Shown: piece by piece, positions 17,493 through 27,507 of the stretch
Position numbering within the stretch: position 1 is the first letter of the stretch
Layout of the letters: the number at the start of each line of letters is the position of its first letter
Assembly: GCA_947169245.1 (NCBI GenBank)
Contig: CAMVPA010000008.1
Location: 1 to 64,000 of the forward strand
From: an uncultured Prevotellaceae bacterium
GTDB taxonomy: Bacteria; Bacteroidota; Bacteroidia; Bacteroidales; Bacteroidaceae
Direction: 5' to 3'
DNA: 64,000 bases
Position numbers and translations under genes: made by a program
The notes under the pieces: model-generated
What the model was told of the DNA's origin: nothing
The model's input: only the letters and a program-made list of their open reading frames with translations
Databases searched by the model: none

Positions 17493-19097
17493 CCACTGTT
17501 CGGGGTTGAGCTTCGCCACCTGCTTGCGAAGCTGGAACTGCAGGATGTTCTCCGAGCCTATGGTGCCCAGCACCTGCCGCGTCGTCACCTTCTGACCCTT
17601 GCGCACACTGACTGAGGAGAGGTTGCAGTAGACGGAGATGTAGTTGCCGTGGCGCACCATGACGCCCATGATGCCGCCAATGCCAAAGACGGCACTCACC
17701 TCGCCGTCGAAGATGCTTCGTGCGTGTGCGCCCGCCTGTCCTTTTATATTTATGCCCTTGTTGTCGAGGGTCACCCCTTTCAGGCCCTCCACGTTGTACT
17801 GTCCGAAGTGGCTGACGATGCGGTAGGGGCCGGTGATGGGCATCGGCAGGCGGCCGCGGTTGCTCTCGAAGCTGCCGCTGATGCGCTGGTCCTCGGTCGA
17901 GACGAAGTAGGTCTCCTCCTTGGCTTCCTTCTTCACCTCGGCCATCTCTTTCTCGCGGGCCTTGGCGTCGTCGGCTGCACGGCGCTCTGCCTCGCGGCGC
18001 GCGTTCTCAGCCTCACGGGCTTCCCGTTCGGCGGCGGCCTTCTCCTCAGCGCTCTTCAGCGCTGCGGCACGGGCCTTGGCGCGCTCCTCGCGGGCTTTGG
18101 CCTCGGCTATGCGGCGCTCGTTCTCACGGCGGGCGGCCTCGGCAGCGGCTTTCTTGCGGGCCAGCTCGGCGGCCTGCTTCTTGGCGGCCTCCTCGGCGGC
18201 CTTGCGACGGGCCTCGGCTTCGGCGCGGGCTTTGGCACGCGCCACCTCCTCGGCTATGAGTTTGTCAATCTGGGCGTTCAGCGCCTGGTCTTTCTTGCGC
18301 TGTTCGCTGATGATGCCCTCAATGGTCTTCTGCTGTTTCTGCAGGGTGTTGACCACCTGCTGCTGTTCCTCCTGCTTGCCTTCCAGGCTCTTCTGCTCCT
18401 GGACGCCGCGGTAGAGCAGGTCGTTCTTCTGACGCTTGGTCTTGGTCAGTTCCTCTTTGGCTTCGGTCACCTCCTGCTGCATCACCTTGACGGCTTCGCC
18501 CTGCACGCGCTGGTAGCCGGCATACTCGCGCATGAAGCGCATGCGGCGGTACATCTGTGTGAAGTTCTTGGCGCTGAAGACGAACATCAGGCGGTTCTGG
18601 ATGGAGCGGTTGCGGTGCATATAGCGCAGCGAGCGCATGAACTTCTGCTTGCGGTCGTCCAGGTCCTTCTCCAGCGTCTTGAGCTGGTTGTCGAGGATGA
18701 CGATGTTGCCGTCGAGCATGGAGATGTCGTGGCGGATGGTGTCGATGGTCTTCCGCTTGTCGGCAATCTCGCTGTTCAGGATCATGAGGCTCTCCAGGCG
18801 CTTCTTCACGTCGCGCTTGTTGTTCTGCAGGCGGCGCTCCTGCTCCTTGATCTGCTGCTGTATCTTCTGGCGCTGGCTCTGCAGACCCTTGACGGTAGGC
18901 TGCTGAGTGGTGGTCTTCTTCTGGTTCTTGGTCTTCGACTGCCGGGTCTTGGCTTTCGACTGCTGGGTCTTCTGTGTGCTCCTGCTGTTGGTTACACGAG
19001 CCTTCTTCTGCACAGTCTTACGTGTCTGTGCAGGAGCGGTGGACAGAGCTAACAGCCAGCAGCTAACGGCCAGCAACCAAAAGCGCGACAGTCTCAT
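17481..19097 (-). CDS. EnvC-like murein hydrolase activator with degenerate LytM domain
   Basis: This exported protein has a signal peptide ending APAQ and a Lys/Thr/Gln-rich linker. Long coiled coils run from about residue 75 to 410, including a stretch of Ala/Glu/Arg-rich helix. A C-terminal LytM/M23 domain spans about 420-535. The zinc ligands are largely lost: the usual GxRxHP and HxGxD region reads FGQYNVEG and NKGINIKG, and the HxH motif reads YCNLS. Like EnvC and NlpD it is therefore likely a non-enzymatic activator of cell-wall amidases in division. It ends the dut-TPR-DUF4292-envC group, 6 nt after the DUF4292 gene. Confidence 0.85.
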   Translation of the reverse strand: MRLSRFWLLAVSCWLLALSTAPAQTRKTVQKKARVTNSRSTQKTQQSKAKTRQSKTKNQKKTTTQQPTVKGLQSQRQKIQQQIKEQERRLQNNKRDVKKRLESLMILNSEIADKRKTIDTIRHDISMLDGNIVILDNQLKTLEKDLDDRKQKFMRSLRYMHRNRSIQNRLMFVFSAKNFTQMYRRMRFMREYAGYQRVQGEAVKVMQQEVTEAKEELTKTKRQKNDLLYRGVQEQKSLEGKQEEQQQVVNTLQKQQKTIEGIISEQRKKDQALNAQIDKLIAEEVARAKARAEAEARRKAAEEAAKKQAAELARKKAAAEAARRENERRIAEAKAREERAKARAAALKSAEEKAAAEREAREAENARREAERRAADDAKAREKEMAEVKKEAKEETYFVSTEDQRISGSFESNRGRLPMPITGPYRIVSHFGQYNVEGLKGVTLDNKGINIKGQAGAHARSIFDGEVSAVFGIGGIMGVMVRHGNYISVYCNLSSVSVRKGQKVTTRQVLGTIGSENILQFQLRKQVAKLNPEQWLSR

Positions 19098-19103
19098 CTG
19101 AGG

Positions 19104-19957
19104 TTACAGAGACATGAAACGACGCATGATTTCGTCTATCATCACCTCGCGGTACTTGTTCGAAACATTGGTACGTGTTTCCCAATCCGTATCGTGGCCT
19201 ATGTAGTTGAGCGTTATGCCCAGCTTGACTTCTTTCTCCGGAGTTGTCAGGGTGACGTTCATCTTGTTGGGGAACTTCTTCCCGTTTCTTCCCAGGTTTT
19301 CAAACGACTGGTAGTCCCAGTTCAACTGGGTGTTGCCGTTGAAGCGGTCCTTGTACAGGATGTTGGCCATGTTGATGAGGCCGGTCTTCTCGTCGCTCAG
19401 CCAGCTGTAGCTCAGCTTGCCGTCTTCGAGACTGATGACAACCTCGTTGCCGCTCAGCTGGGTGGAGAACTTCTTCAGGTCGTCGGCCGACAGGGTGGAA
19501 CGCTTCGGCATGAACAGCTCGTTCCAGAACAGTCCCTGAAGCGTGAAGAAGTTGATGCCGCTGTTGCGCAGGAAGTCAATCTGGTTGTATGGTGCCTTCA
19601 GGTACTGCTTGTTGATGCGGTCCATAATCAGCACATAGTCCTTCGTGAACTCCAGGCGGGCGGCCTCGACGAAGCCGAAGGCCATCAGCTGCAGGCGGAT
19701 GACGTCGTCGCGCTTCATGCGGAGGTTACCCGTCAGGGCGATGTCCTGATTTTCGTATTCTACGGTGAACTTCACCTTCGACGTGATGAACTTGTTGGTC
19801 TGGACATTGTCGTTCACCTTCTCTAAGAACACATTCTCCGGTCCCGACGTGGTCGTTGTCTGGGTTTGGCTTTCCACAATAGCTTTCTTCTTCGAGTGGC
19901 ATGAGCTGATAATCAGCGGCATTGCCAGCAGGGCAATCTTCAGGATGTTGGTTGCTT

Positions 19958-19961
<4 letters not shown>
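19104..19961 (-). CDS. DUF4292 family lipoprotein
   Basis: The 285-residue protein has a lipoprotein signal (PLIISSCHSKKK, Cys near 21). The rest is a predicted beta-rich fold of the LolA/LolB type, with paired strands such as VKFTVEYENQDIALTGNLRMKRDDVIRLQL. It matches DUF4292, which in Bacteroidetes almost always lies between a TPR protein and an EnvC-like protein, as here. A role in envelope or lipoprotein handling is inference. Its ATG overlaps the stop of the TPR gene (ATGA), so the two are translationally coupled. Confidence 0.85.
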
Positions 19962-21739
<1,778 letters not shown>

Positions 21740-21746
21740 CTTAATT

Positions 21747-21877
21747 CTCAACTCTTACTTCTCAGTTCTCACCTCTCAGTTCTCACCTTTCAGTTCTCAC
21801 CTCTCAGTTCTCACCTCTCAGTTCTCACCTTTCAGTTCTCACCTCTCAGTTCTCACCTCTCAGTTCTCACCTCTCAA
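21747..21877. repeat. 7-bp tandem array filling the dut-TPR spacer
   Basis: Nearly nineteen heptads alternate CTCAGTT and CTCACCT with small variation. They fill the whole spacer between the dut stop and the TPR start. The array occupies the place of the TPR gene's leader. Confidence 0.9.
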
Positions 21878-22312
21878 CTACTTCACTCCTGTGTGTCCGT
21901 AGCCGCCTTCGCCGCGCTCCGTCTCGTCGAGCACCTCCACCTCGACGAACTCGCCCTGCTCGTGGCGGGCAATGACCATCTGGGCGATGCGCTCGCCGTC
22001 GTTTACCACGAACGGCTCCTGCGACAGGTTGATGAGCACCACGCCTATCTCGCCGCGGTAGTCGGCATCGATGGTGCCCGGCGTGTTCAGTACGGTGATG
22101 CCTTTCTTCAGGGCCAGGCCGCTGCGCGGGCGAACCTGAGCCTCGTAGCCGGCCGGCAGCGCAATGTGCAGGCCCGTCGGGATGAGGCGGCGCTCCAGCG
22201 GCTGCAGCGTGACCGGCTCGTCGAGGTTGGCGCGCAGGTCCATGCCGGCGCTCTGCGGCGTCGCGTATTGCGGTAGGGGTTGGTGCCCCCGATTGACGAT
22301 GTTGATCTTCAT
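21878..22312 (-). CDS. dut: dUTP diphosphatase (dUTPase)
   Basis: The enzyme hydrolyses dUTP to dUMP and pyrophosphate, keeping uracil out of DNA and supplying dTMP synthesis. The 144-residue trimeric-type protein shows all five motifs: [42 protein letters not shown] and the C-terminal [10 protein letters not shown] arm. It is the first gene of the leftward dut-TPR-DUF4292-envC group, with its promoter at 22336-22343. Confidence 0.96.
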   Translation of the reverse strand: MKINIVNRGHQPLPQYATPQSAGMDLRANLDEPVTLQPLERRLIPTGLHIALPAGYEAQVRPRSGLALKKGITVLNTPGTIDADYRGEIGVVLINLSQEPFVVNDGERIAQMVIARHEQGEFVEVEVLDETERGEGGYGHTGVK

Positions 22313-22335
22313 ACGTACATTGTTATTTTAGACTG

Positions 22336-22343
22336 CAAAGGTA
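22336..22343 (-). promoter_or_regulatory. Promoter -7 element for dut
   Basis: The minus strand reads TACCTTTG, with TTTTGC about 20 bp upstream as -33. Confidence 0.7.
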
Positions 22344-22449
22344 GCGAATTATCTGCAAAACGCCATCGCCTTTCGTCTTATTTTATAGTTATTTTACAGA
22401 TTCGCGCTCCGACGATGCCGGAATCTGCCGAAATAGCGGCTTACTAACA

Positions 22450-22732
22450 AACCCTTCACCGCCGTCAAAATACTCTGTTGGTGAGGCAGTTATGGTGAAG
22501 GGTTCGTAATTGCACAGTTGTCCGGCGAAAATACCCGATGGAATCGGCCTTTTTTGGCATTTTCAGCCTACGGAAGGCGAAAGAAAGGCGCCTGTTCTTG
22601 CATTGCTGACGGATGTCAGCAGTATTGCCGACGGCCGTCAGCAATACCCAAACAGCCACCAATTTGACGAAAACCCCAACCCTTCACCATAACTGCCTGT
22701 CTGTCAGGTGTGTATGGCTGCGGTGAAGGGTT
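22450..22732. repeat. Paired hairpin repeats upstream of the first exported operon
   Basis: Two elements (22450-22504 and 22678-22732) each begin AACCCTTCACC and end GGTGAAGGGTT. A 20-bp part of the first (22485-22504) is the exact reverse complement of part of the second (22678-22697). Between them lie further dyads, including GTATTGCC...AGCAATAC (22622-22648). No reading frame is supported here. The second element recurs upstream of the paralogous operon at 26781-26835. Confidence 0.75.
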
Positions 22733-22774
22733 GCGCGACATTCGCTCATTTCTGTATGGCAAGGATATTCACTC

Positions 22775-22840
22775 GATTCTCATCTCCTGCAAAAGACTCT
22801 CATTTCCCGCAAAAGACTCGCATTTCACGAAATGAGAGTC
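22775..22840 (+). promoter_or_regulatory. Triple GACTC array, first copy (candidate operator)
   Basis: Direct copies start at 22775 (degenerate), 22795 and 22815, a 20-bp period. The last copy, GACTCGCATTTC, faces an inverted copy GAAATGAGAGTC ending at 22840. Exactly 40 nt separate the end from the TATCTTTG box at 22881. Two more arrays in the window keep this 40-nt spacing. Confidence 0.7.
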
Positions 22841-22880
22841 GTTTTTTGTTGAAAGACTCGCTTCTTTCGGTTGTTTATTG

Positions 22881-22888
22881 TATCTTTG
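22881..22888 (+). promoter_or_regulatory. Promoter -7 element for the 22922 operon
   Basis: TATCTTTG fits the Bacteroidetes consensus and lies 33 nt before the start codon. Confidence 0.75.
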
Positions 22889-22921
22889 TGCCCAGATTCT
22901 TAAACCTAATATGAACGAATC

Positions 22922-23416
22922 ATGAGAAGTAAACTACTGATTACACTTTTGATGCTCTTCGTCGCCGTGGCGACGCAGGCAGATGCTCCTACCGATGAGA
23001 GCTCATCGGCCTTGGTGGTGACAACCAAGAACGGTATGCAGACCACCTTTGTGCTCCTCCAGGAGGAACCGATGGTCAAGTTTGAGGGGCAGAATCTGGT
23101 CGTGACCACCAGTCAGGGCGTGGTCAACTTTGCACTGACCGACGTGCAGCGCTTCAACTATGTCAACCTGCCGGCGACGGGCATCCAAGAGGTGGAAAAG
23201 ACCACTCAGACTGACGTCAGCTATGAAGACGGCACACTACTGCTCAGCCAGCTGAAGGCCGGTGCGCAGGTTGGCGTCTACACGATGGAAGGCAAGCTGG
23301 TACACCAGCTGAAGCCGCGCCACTCAGGAACTTTCCGCGTGAATCTCTCATCGCTCCCCAATGGGGTGTATATTGTCAAGGCCGACACGTTAACCTATAA
23401 AATCATTAAGCGATGA
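22922..23416 (+). CDS. Small exported protein with T9SS-like C-terminal tail
   Basis: The 164-residue protein has a signal peptide (LLMLFVAVATQA) and a beta-rich central part (VKFEGQNLVVTTSQGVVNF, then ALTDVQRFNYV). Its C-terminal domain, about 60 residues, resembles type A sorting tails of the type IX secretion system: VGVYTMEGKLV, then LPNGVYIVKA, and a basic end KIIKR. It should be secreted or surface attached. A four-codon frame ATGAACGAATCATGA overlaps its start, a possible coupling device. It overlaps the next gene by ATGA. The same two-gene arrangement recurs at 27028/27504. The function is unknown. Confidence 0.75.
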   Translation: MRSKLLITLLMLFVAVATQADAPTDESSSALVVTTKNGMQTTFVLLQEEPMVKFEGQNLVVTTSQGVVNFALTDVQRFNYVNLPATGIQEVEKTTQTDVSYEDGTLLLSQLKAGAQVGVYTMEGKLVHQLKPRHSGTFRVNLSSLPNGVYIVKADTLTYKIIKR

Positions 23417-26400
23417 AACAGTCACGTACGTTATTACTATATGTGCTGACGGCTCTGCTGTCGGTACTCTCGCTGCAATCGGCAGAAGCCCAGCAGCGGC
23501 AGGACGCGCTTTACATCTTCCGTAACGACGGACAGTTCAACGCCTTCTTCTATGGCGACATCGAGCGCATAGAGTACAGCCGAGTCGACACGTTCGGCAT
23601 CAAGCGCCACGACTATGTGGTACAGGAGATTTACGCCCTTGACTCGGTTTACAGAATTCCGTTGTCGGCCATCGACTCGGTGTCGTTTGTCACGCCCGAG
23701 AATAAGATAAGGAGCGACGTGGTGATGCCTGATCCGTCGATTGCCGACTACATCGTAGCCAGCGACTCAGTAAGCTGGATACGACTGGCAGCGAATACAC
23801 CCAAGGAAATGATTCCAAAAGAGGGAGAGAAAATCTTCATCAAGGAATTCAGTAAATACATTCCCGACGGCTTTGTTGGTCTTGTCACCTCGGTTACCAG
23901 TGGACCTGGAGGCCATACTGTAGTGACTGACGAACTGGCGCTGACAGACGTCTTCGACCGTTTGGTGGCTAAGACGGCTGCCTTCGCCTATGAAGAAGGG
24001 GAGGAAAATGCACGACGCTATGGATTCTTCGACGGAACAGACCTGGACTACACCAGCGAGGAGCCCATTGAACTGCCGACAATCGCAGGCTCCATACCTT
24101 TTACAGGGTCACGCGCTCTGGGAAGCGCAGGCCCGGTCGAGTTTAGCGGAGACGTGACGGGAGCCTTGAACTACAGCATCAAGAGGAAGCTGGAGATTCG
24201 TGCCTTCCTCTACATTGATGCCGCTACACTCTCGTTCAAGTATGACCAGCGAGTCAGGTCGGATAATGACATCGACTTGGGCGCATCGCTCTCAGGAACG
24301 TTTACTGCAAATGTGGATTTCCCCATGAAGGGCGTTGCCAAGAAACTGTCGGACTTCTTCAAAGCGAAGGTCTCGGCTGGCGTGTTCGTAGGCGCTCAGT
24401 TCACGGGCATCACCTTCAACTACACCCGCAAGTTTAAAACGCAGCTCCACACTCAGATAGTTGCAGACGAGAAAGATCTTCCTTCCTTGCCAGGAGATGT
24501 TTCCGTACCGTTCTACAGATATCATTATGACGTAGAACGCGATACGACAGAATGGTCGTCAAGTATCTATGACAAGTTTAGCTTCAGTGCAGGTGCTTAT
24601 GCCGAGGTGAGTCTGGGTGTCTGCTATCCGTTCAAGAAGTGGGACACACCCGTAGATAAAAATCAACTTGCGGTGAAAGTGAAACTGCGTGCCGAGCTGG
24701 GTGGCAAGCTGGATGTCGGTATTCCCAAACTCAACCTGCCTCTTGTCATGACTAATGAACCACTGCCCCAGCTGAGTTTGTATCGCCTGCTGAACACCCA
24801 GACCGACATCAGTCTGATGGGCTATGGCAAGCTGTCGTTGCAGGGTGAATTAGGCAAATGGAAAGGCAGCTTTGATCCGGAAATAGACGTACTGAAGACG
24901 GGCCATTTAGGCATGGTGCCCAACATCACAGGCATCAATGTGTCGCAAGACAAAGAAATGCCTATACGTCCCTACCGACTCTTGATGGCAGCTCCCTTAG
25001 AGGGAGGACGCCAACTCATATTGGCCAAAGAAATTGGCTTTGCCGTCTACGACAAGAATGGGACATTCTATACGGACTCCCTCTGCGATGCTGCTTTTGC
25101 CCGCGGCGGATGTACTGATGACAAATGGGTGAAGGACGGACTTTACCGAGCCGTGTTCACCAACATCGACCCCGGCAAGGATGGCCCAGTAACATACACG
25201 GCCTACCCGATGGTGAAATACGACGGATGGAAACTTCTGGTTGACCAGAAGAAGTCGTTCACCCTCGAAGCCGCCCGATTTGACATTGAGCAACGCGAAC
25301 TGAATATTGTTCAGGAAGAGGACTACTCCAATACCGACCTCCACATGGAGGTAATCCCCAACATGAAGAATGTGGACATTAAGTCGGAGGCCAAATGGAT
25401 TTCAGAGCCCTTCTTCCAAGAGCAGGAAAACGACCTCTGGATCAGTTGGCAGGAACTTCCTGAAGATGTTAAGTGGCGTCGTGGAGTCATTCGTCTGGAA
25501 GGACTGTCTTCAAAGAATGGCGATGTGCTCGTTGAGGACAGTATCGTTGTCACACAGGCTCCTCCCTATATCGAACTCAGTACCGACTCACTCATCTTCG
25601 ATATCAAGGGCGGCACTCAGAGCCTTTCCATTGTCAGTACCAATCTTGAGAACCTGAGGGTTGTGCCTGTAGCCAATGATTATTTTATCAAGTCATGCAA
25701 ACTGGACGGCGACATCATTACCGTCACGCTCGACAAGAGCGATACAGACGAGCGAAAATCATTCGTACGTGTATGGGGCGATGGTCCCAGCGGACGGACG
25801 TATGATAATTTCGGCTTCTGGATTAAACAGTGCGAAGACAATACGATACCCAAGGTTGATCCCGAAAAGCTGGCTTTTGAGGCCAAGGGCGGTAATGGCG
25901 TTGTCAAGTTCCACAAAGGCAAATACCTCTATAGCGATGTCTACGTCAGCGACGAGGGCAAGTCGTGGGCACATGCCAGCATGGCCGACAACGGAGTTGT
26001 CACTGTCACCGTCGATGCCAACGAGAACAATCAAGACCGTGAGTGTTATGTCGTATGTTGTGCTTACGACAAGCCCAACCCGACAGACGACGATCTGGTG
26101 AAACTCGCTGTGAGCATAGAACAGGAAGGGTGTCGCGACAGCAACTTTGACGTCGGAGACTACGAGCTGGTTTCCGTTGGTGTAAGCTACAATATGAAGT
26201 TGAAATGCGAATCCAAGAATGGGACAAGTGAATTCTTCACCAATAATTCTGTCTATGTCAAGAGCTTCAACGTCACCCAGTCAAGCAATGTCCTGCATGT
26301 TTCGGGTGTCAATGGCAACAGCACGTTCGACTTCGACATTGTCATGGGAGCCGACAGTCTTGAATCGTCGACAGTCAAAAACCTTCGCGTAGTTCACGAA

Positions 26401-26670
26401 ACAGACTTGGCTTGGGGAACACTCTCATTCAGTGCAAGCAACATTTCTATAGAAAGATATAGGGCGAAACAAGGAAGATACAATTTCAACATTGATGCCA
26501 GTTGGGAGACTACCGAAAGCCAGGGATTGTCTGTTTACGGCTTTGCGCCTATTGAACAGACTGTTGACTATGGTCACGAGGGTACCGGCAAGGTGGTCTA
26601 CAGCTACGTAAGCGCCCCTGAAAACATGGTAAAAGCCTACATTACGCTCCAAAGAAAAAAGAAAGAATAA
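23413..26670 (+). CDS. Large exported multidomain protein with BACON-like domains
   Basis: The 1085-residue protein has a signal peptide (to about AEAQQ). The N-terminal module (about 30-95: ALYIFRNDGQFNAFFY through IPLSAIDSVSFVTPE) is shared with the 932-residue paralogue at 27504. A long beta-rich central region with alternating strands follows. From about residue 715 there are BACON-like repeats (IELSTDSLIFDIKGGTQSL and LAFEAKGGNGVVKF). BACON domains occur in Bacteroidetes surface glycan-binding and mucin-related proteins, so a surface binding role is plausible but not shown. Translation is coupled to the small protein upstream. I do not recognise the central region. Confidence 0.7.
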   Translation: MKQSRTLLLYVLTALLSVLSLQSAEAQQRQDALYIFRNDGQFNAFFYGDIERIEYSRVDTFGIKRHDYVVQEIYALDSVYRIPLSAIDSVSFVTPENKIRSDVVMPDPSIADYIVASDSVSWIRLAANTPKEMIPKEGEKIFIKEFSKYIPDGFVGLVTSVTSGPGGHTVVTDELALTDVFDRLVAKTAAFAYEEGEENARRYGFFDGTDLDYTSEEPIELPTIAGSIPFTGSRALGSAGPVEFSGDVTGALNYSIKRKLEIRAFLYIDAATLSFKYDQRVRSDNDIDLGASLSGTFTANVDFPMKGVAKKLSDFFKAKVSAGVFVGAQFTGITFNYTRKFKTQLHTQIVADEKDLPSLPGDVSVPFYRYHYDVERDTTEWSSSIYDKFSFSAGAYAEVSLGVCYPFKKWDTPVDKNQLAVKVKLRAELGGKLDVGIPKLNLPLVMTNEPLPQLSLYRLLNTQTDISLMGYGKLSLQGELGKWKGSFDPEIDVLKTGHLGMVPNITGINVSQDKEMPIRPYRLLMAAPLEGGRQLILAKEIGFAVYDKNGTFYTDSLCDAAFARGGCTDDKWVKDGLYRAVFTNIDPGKDGPVTYTAYPMVKYDGWKLLVDQKKSFTLEAARFDIEQRELNIVQEEDYSNTDLHMEVIPNMKNVDIKSEAKWISEPFFQEQENDLWISWQELPEDVKWRRGVIRLEGLSSKNGDVLVEDSIVVTQAPPYIELSTDSLIFDIKGGTQSLSIVSTNLENLRVVPVANDYFIKSCKLDGDIITVTLDKSDTDERKSFVRVWGDGPSGRTYDNFGFWIKQCEDNTIPKVDPEKLAFEAKGGNGVVKFHKGKYLYSDVYVSDEGKSWAHASMADNGVVTVTVDANENNQDRECYVVCCAYDKPNPTDDDLVKLAVSIEQEGCRDSNFDVGDYELVSVGVSYNMKLKCESKNGTSEFFTNNSVYVKSFNVTQSSNVLHVSGVNGNSTFDFDIVMGADSLESSTVKNLRVVHETDLAWGTLSFSASNISIERYRAKQGRYNFNIDASWETTESQGLSVYGFAPIEQTVDYGHEGTGKVVYSYVSAPENMVKAYITLQRKKKE

Positions 26671-26683
26671 AAAAAGTTTACCG

Positions 26684-26723
26684 CCAGAGTGCACAACGGA
26701 ACCGGTTCCGTTGTGCACTCTGG
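26684..26723. repeat. Perfect 40-bp palindrome after the 1085-residue gene
   Basis: CCAGAGTGCACAACGGAACC is followed at once by its exact reverse complement, with no loop. It lies 14 bp after the stop codon. No T-run follows, so it is not a classic terminator. Related GTGCAC hairpins occur at 31900-31926 and 32504-32536. Confidence 0.85.
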
Positions 26724-26780
26724 CAATACCAAATAGCCGCCGTAAGCGTATCCGCTGTGACGTCAATTTGGCGAAAAAGC

Positions 26781-26835
26781 AACCCTTCACCATAACCGCC
26801 TGACTGTCATCTGGTAATGGCCACGGTGAAGGGTT
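26781..26835. repeat. AACCCTTCACC hairpin repeat, copy upstream of the second exported operon
   Basis: The ends AACCCTTCACC and GGTGAAGGGTT and the interior ATAAC.GCCTG.CTGTCA match the element at 22678-22732. Flanking sequence on both sides is also similar, so roughly 250 bp of intergenic DNA is duplicated between the two operons. The rest of the 26671-27027 spacer holds the palindrome, the GACTC array and the promoter. Confidence 0.75.
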
Positions 26836-26877
26836 GGGGGACAATCGCTCTTTCCTGTATGACATGGGCATACCTTC

Positions 26878-26945
26878 GACTCTCATTTCCCACAAAAAGA
26901 CTCTCATTTCCCACAAAAAGACTCCCATTTCGCAAAATGGGAGTC
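26878..26945 (+). promoter_or_regulatory. Triple GACTC array, second copy (candidate operator)
   Basis: GACTCTCATTTCC copies start at 26878 and 26899, and GACTCCCATTTC at 26920, a 21-bp period. The third faces an inverted half AAATGGGAGTC ending at 26945. The gap to the TATCTTTG box at 26986 is 40 nt, as in the other two arrays. Confidence 0.72.
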
Positions 26946-26985
26946 TTTTCTTGCAGAATTGTTCGCTTCTTTCTGTTATTTTTAC

Positions 26986-26993
26986 TATCTTTG
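26986..26993 (+). promoter_or_regulatory. Promoter -7 element for the 27028 operon
   Basis: TATCTTTG lies 34 nt before the start codon of the small exported protein. Confidence 0.75.
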
Positions 26994-27027
26994 TCCCCAG
27001 ATAGTTAAACCTAATACTGATAAAATT

Positions 27028-27507
27028 ATGAGAAGGAAATTACTGACTACCCTTTTGATGCTCTTCGTCGCCATCGCGACGCAGGCAGAAGACACCACCC
27101 AGCGGCTCGTCGTTTGGCAGAAGAGCGGCGAGAAGGTGTACTTCGACATTGCGAAACTGCCAGAAACGTTTTTTGAAAACGGGCTACTTGTCATCAAGTG
27201 TGAAGGTGAGGCCGCCGTACAGTTCCAGTTGGATAACATTTTACGTTACACCTTTGAGGGTGTCAACACTGCTATCGACCTGATGCCCAATGAGCGCTCA
27301 GTGAGCATCAGTCGTACTGGAGATGCCGTGACCATTTCAAACCTCCCCGAAGACAGTGCCGTGCAGATATATGCTGCCAACGGTATGCTTGTAGAAACGC
27401 AAAAATCTCAGAACGGAAAACCGCTGACACTTTCTGTTGGTCAGCGCCCCTCAGGTGTCTACTTAGTGAAGTGTGGATGTGAAACCATTAAACTGATGAA
27501 GCGATGA
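27028..27507 (+). CDS. Small exported protein with T9SS-like tail, paralogue of 22922
   Basis: The 159-residue protein starts MRRKLLTTLLMLFVAIATQA, nearly the same signal peptide as the 22922 product. The centre keeps the same pattern (FENGLLVIKCEGEAAVQFQL, then NILRYTFE). The C-terminal tail with VQIYAANGMLVE, PSGVYLVKCG and basic end KLMKR resembles a type A sorting domain. The ATG at 27028 is preferred because the longer frame begins before the promoter. It overlaps the next gene by ATGA, exactly like the first operon. Confidence 0.75.
   Translation: MRRKLLTTLLMLFVAIATQAEDTTQRLVVWQKSGEKVYFDIAKLPETFFENGLLVIKCEGEAAVQFQLDNILRYTFEGVNTAIDLMPNERSVSISRTGDAVTISNLPEDSAVQIYAANGMLVETQKSQNGKPLTLSVGQRPSGVYLVKCGCETIKLMKR

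Noticed and set aside
22775..22840. GACTC words considered as a CRISPR or tandem repeat array
   Set aside because: There are only three units, the intervals of about 8 nt are themselves similar, and the last unit is inverted. The fixed distance to the promoter fits an operator better.
22805..22850. GACTC hairpin considered as a plain terminator
   Set aside because: At 22.8 kb there is no upstream gene on the plus strand to terminate (dut is divergent). The direct copies and the constant 40-nt promoter spacing are unexplained by termination, though the hairpins could still stop stray transcripts.
22910..22924. Four-codon frame overlapping the start of the 22922 gene
   Set aside because: It is absent before the paralogue at 27028, so it is not listed as a feature.
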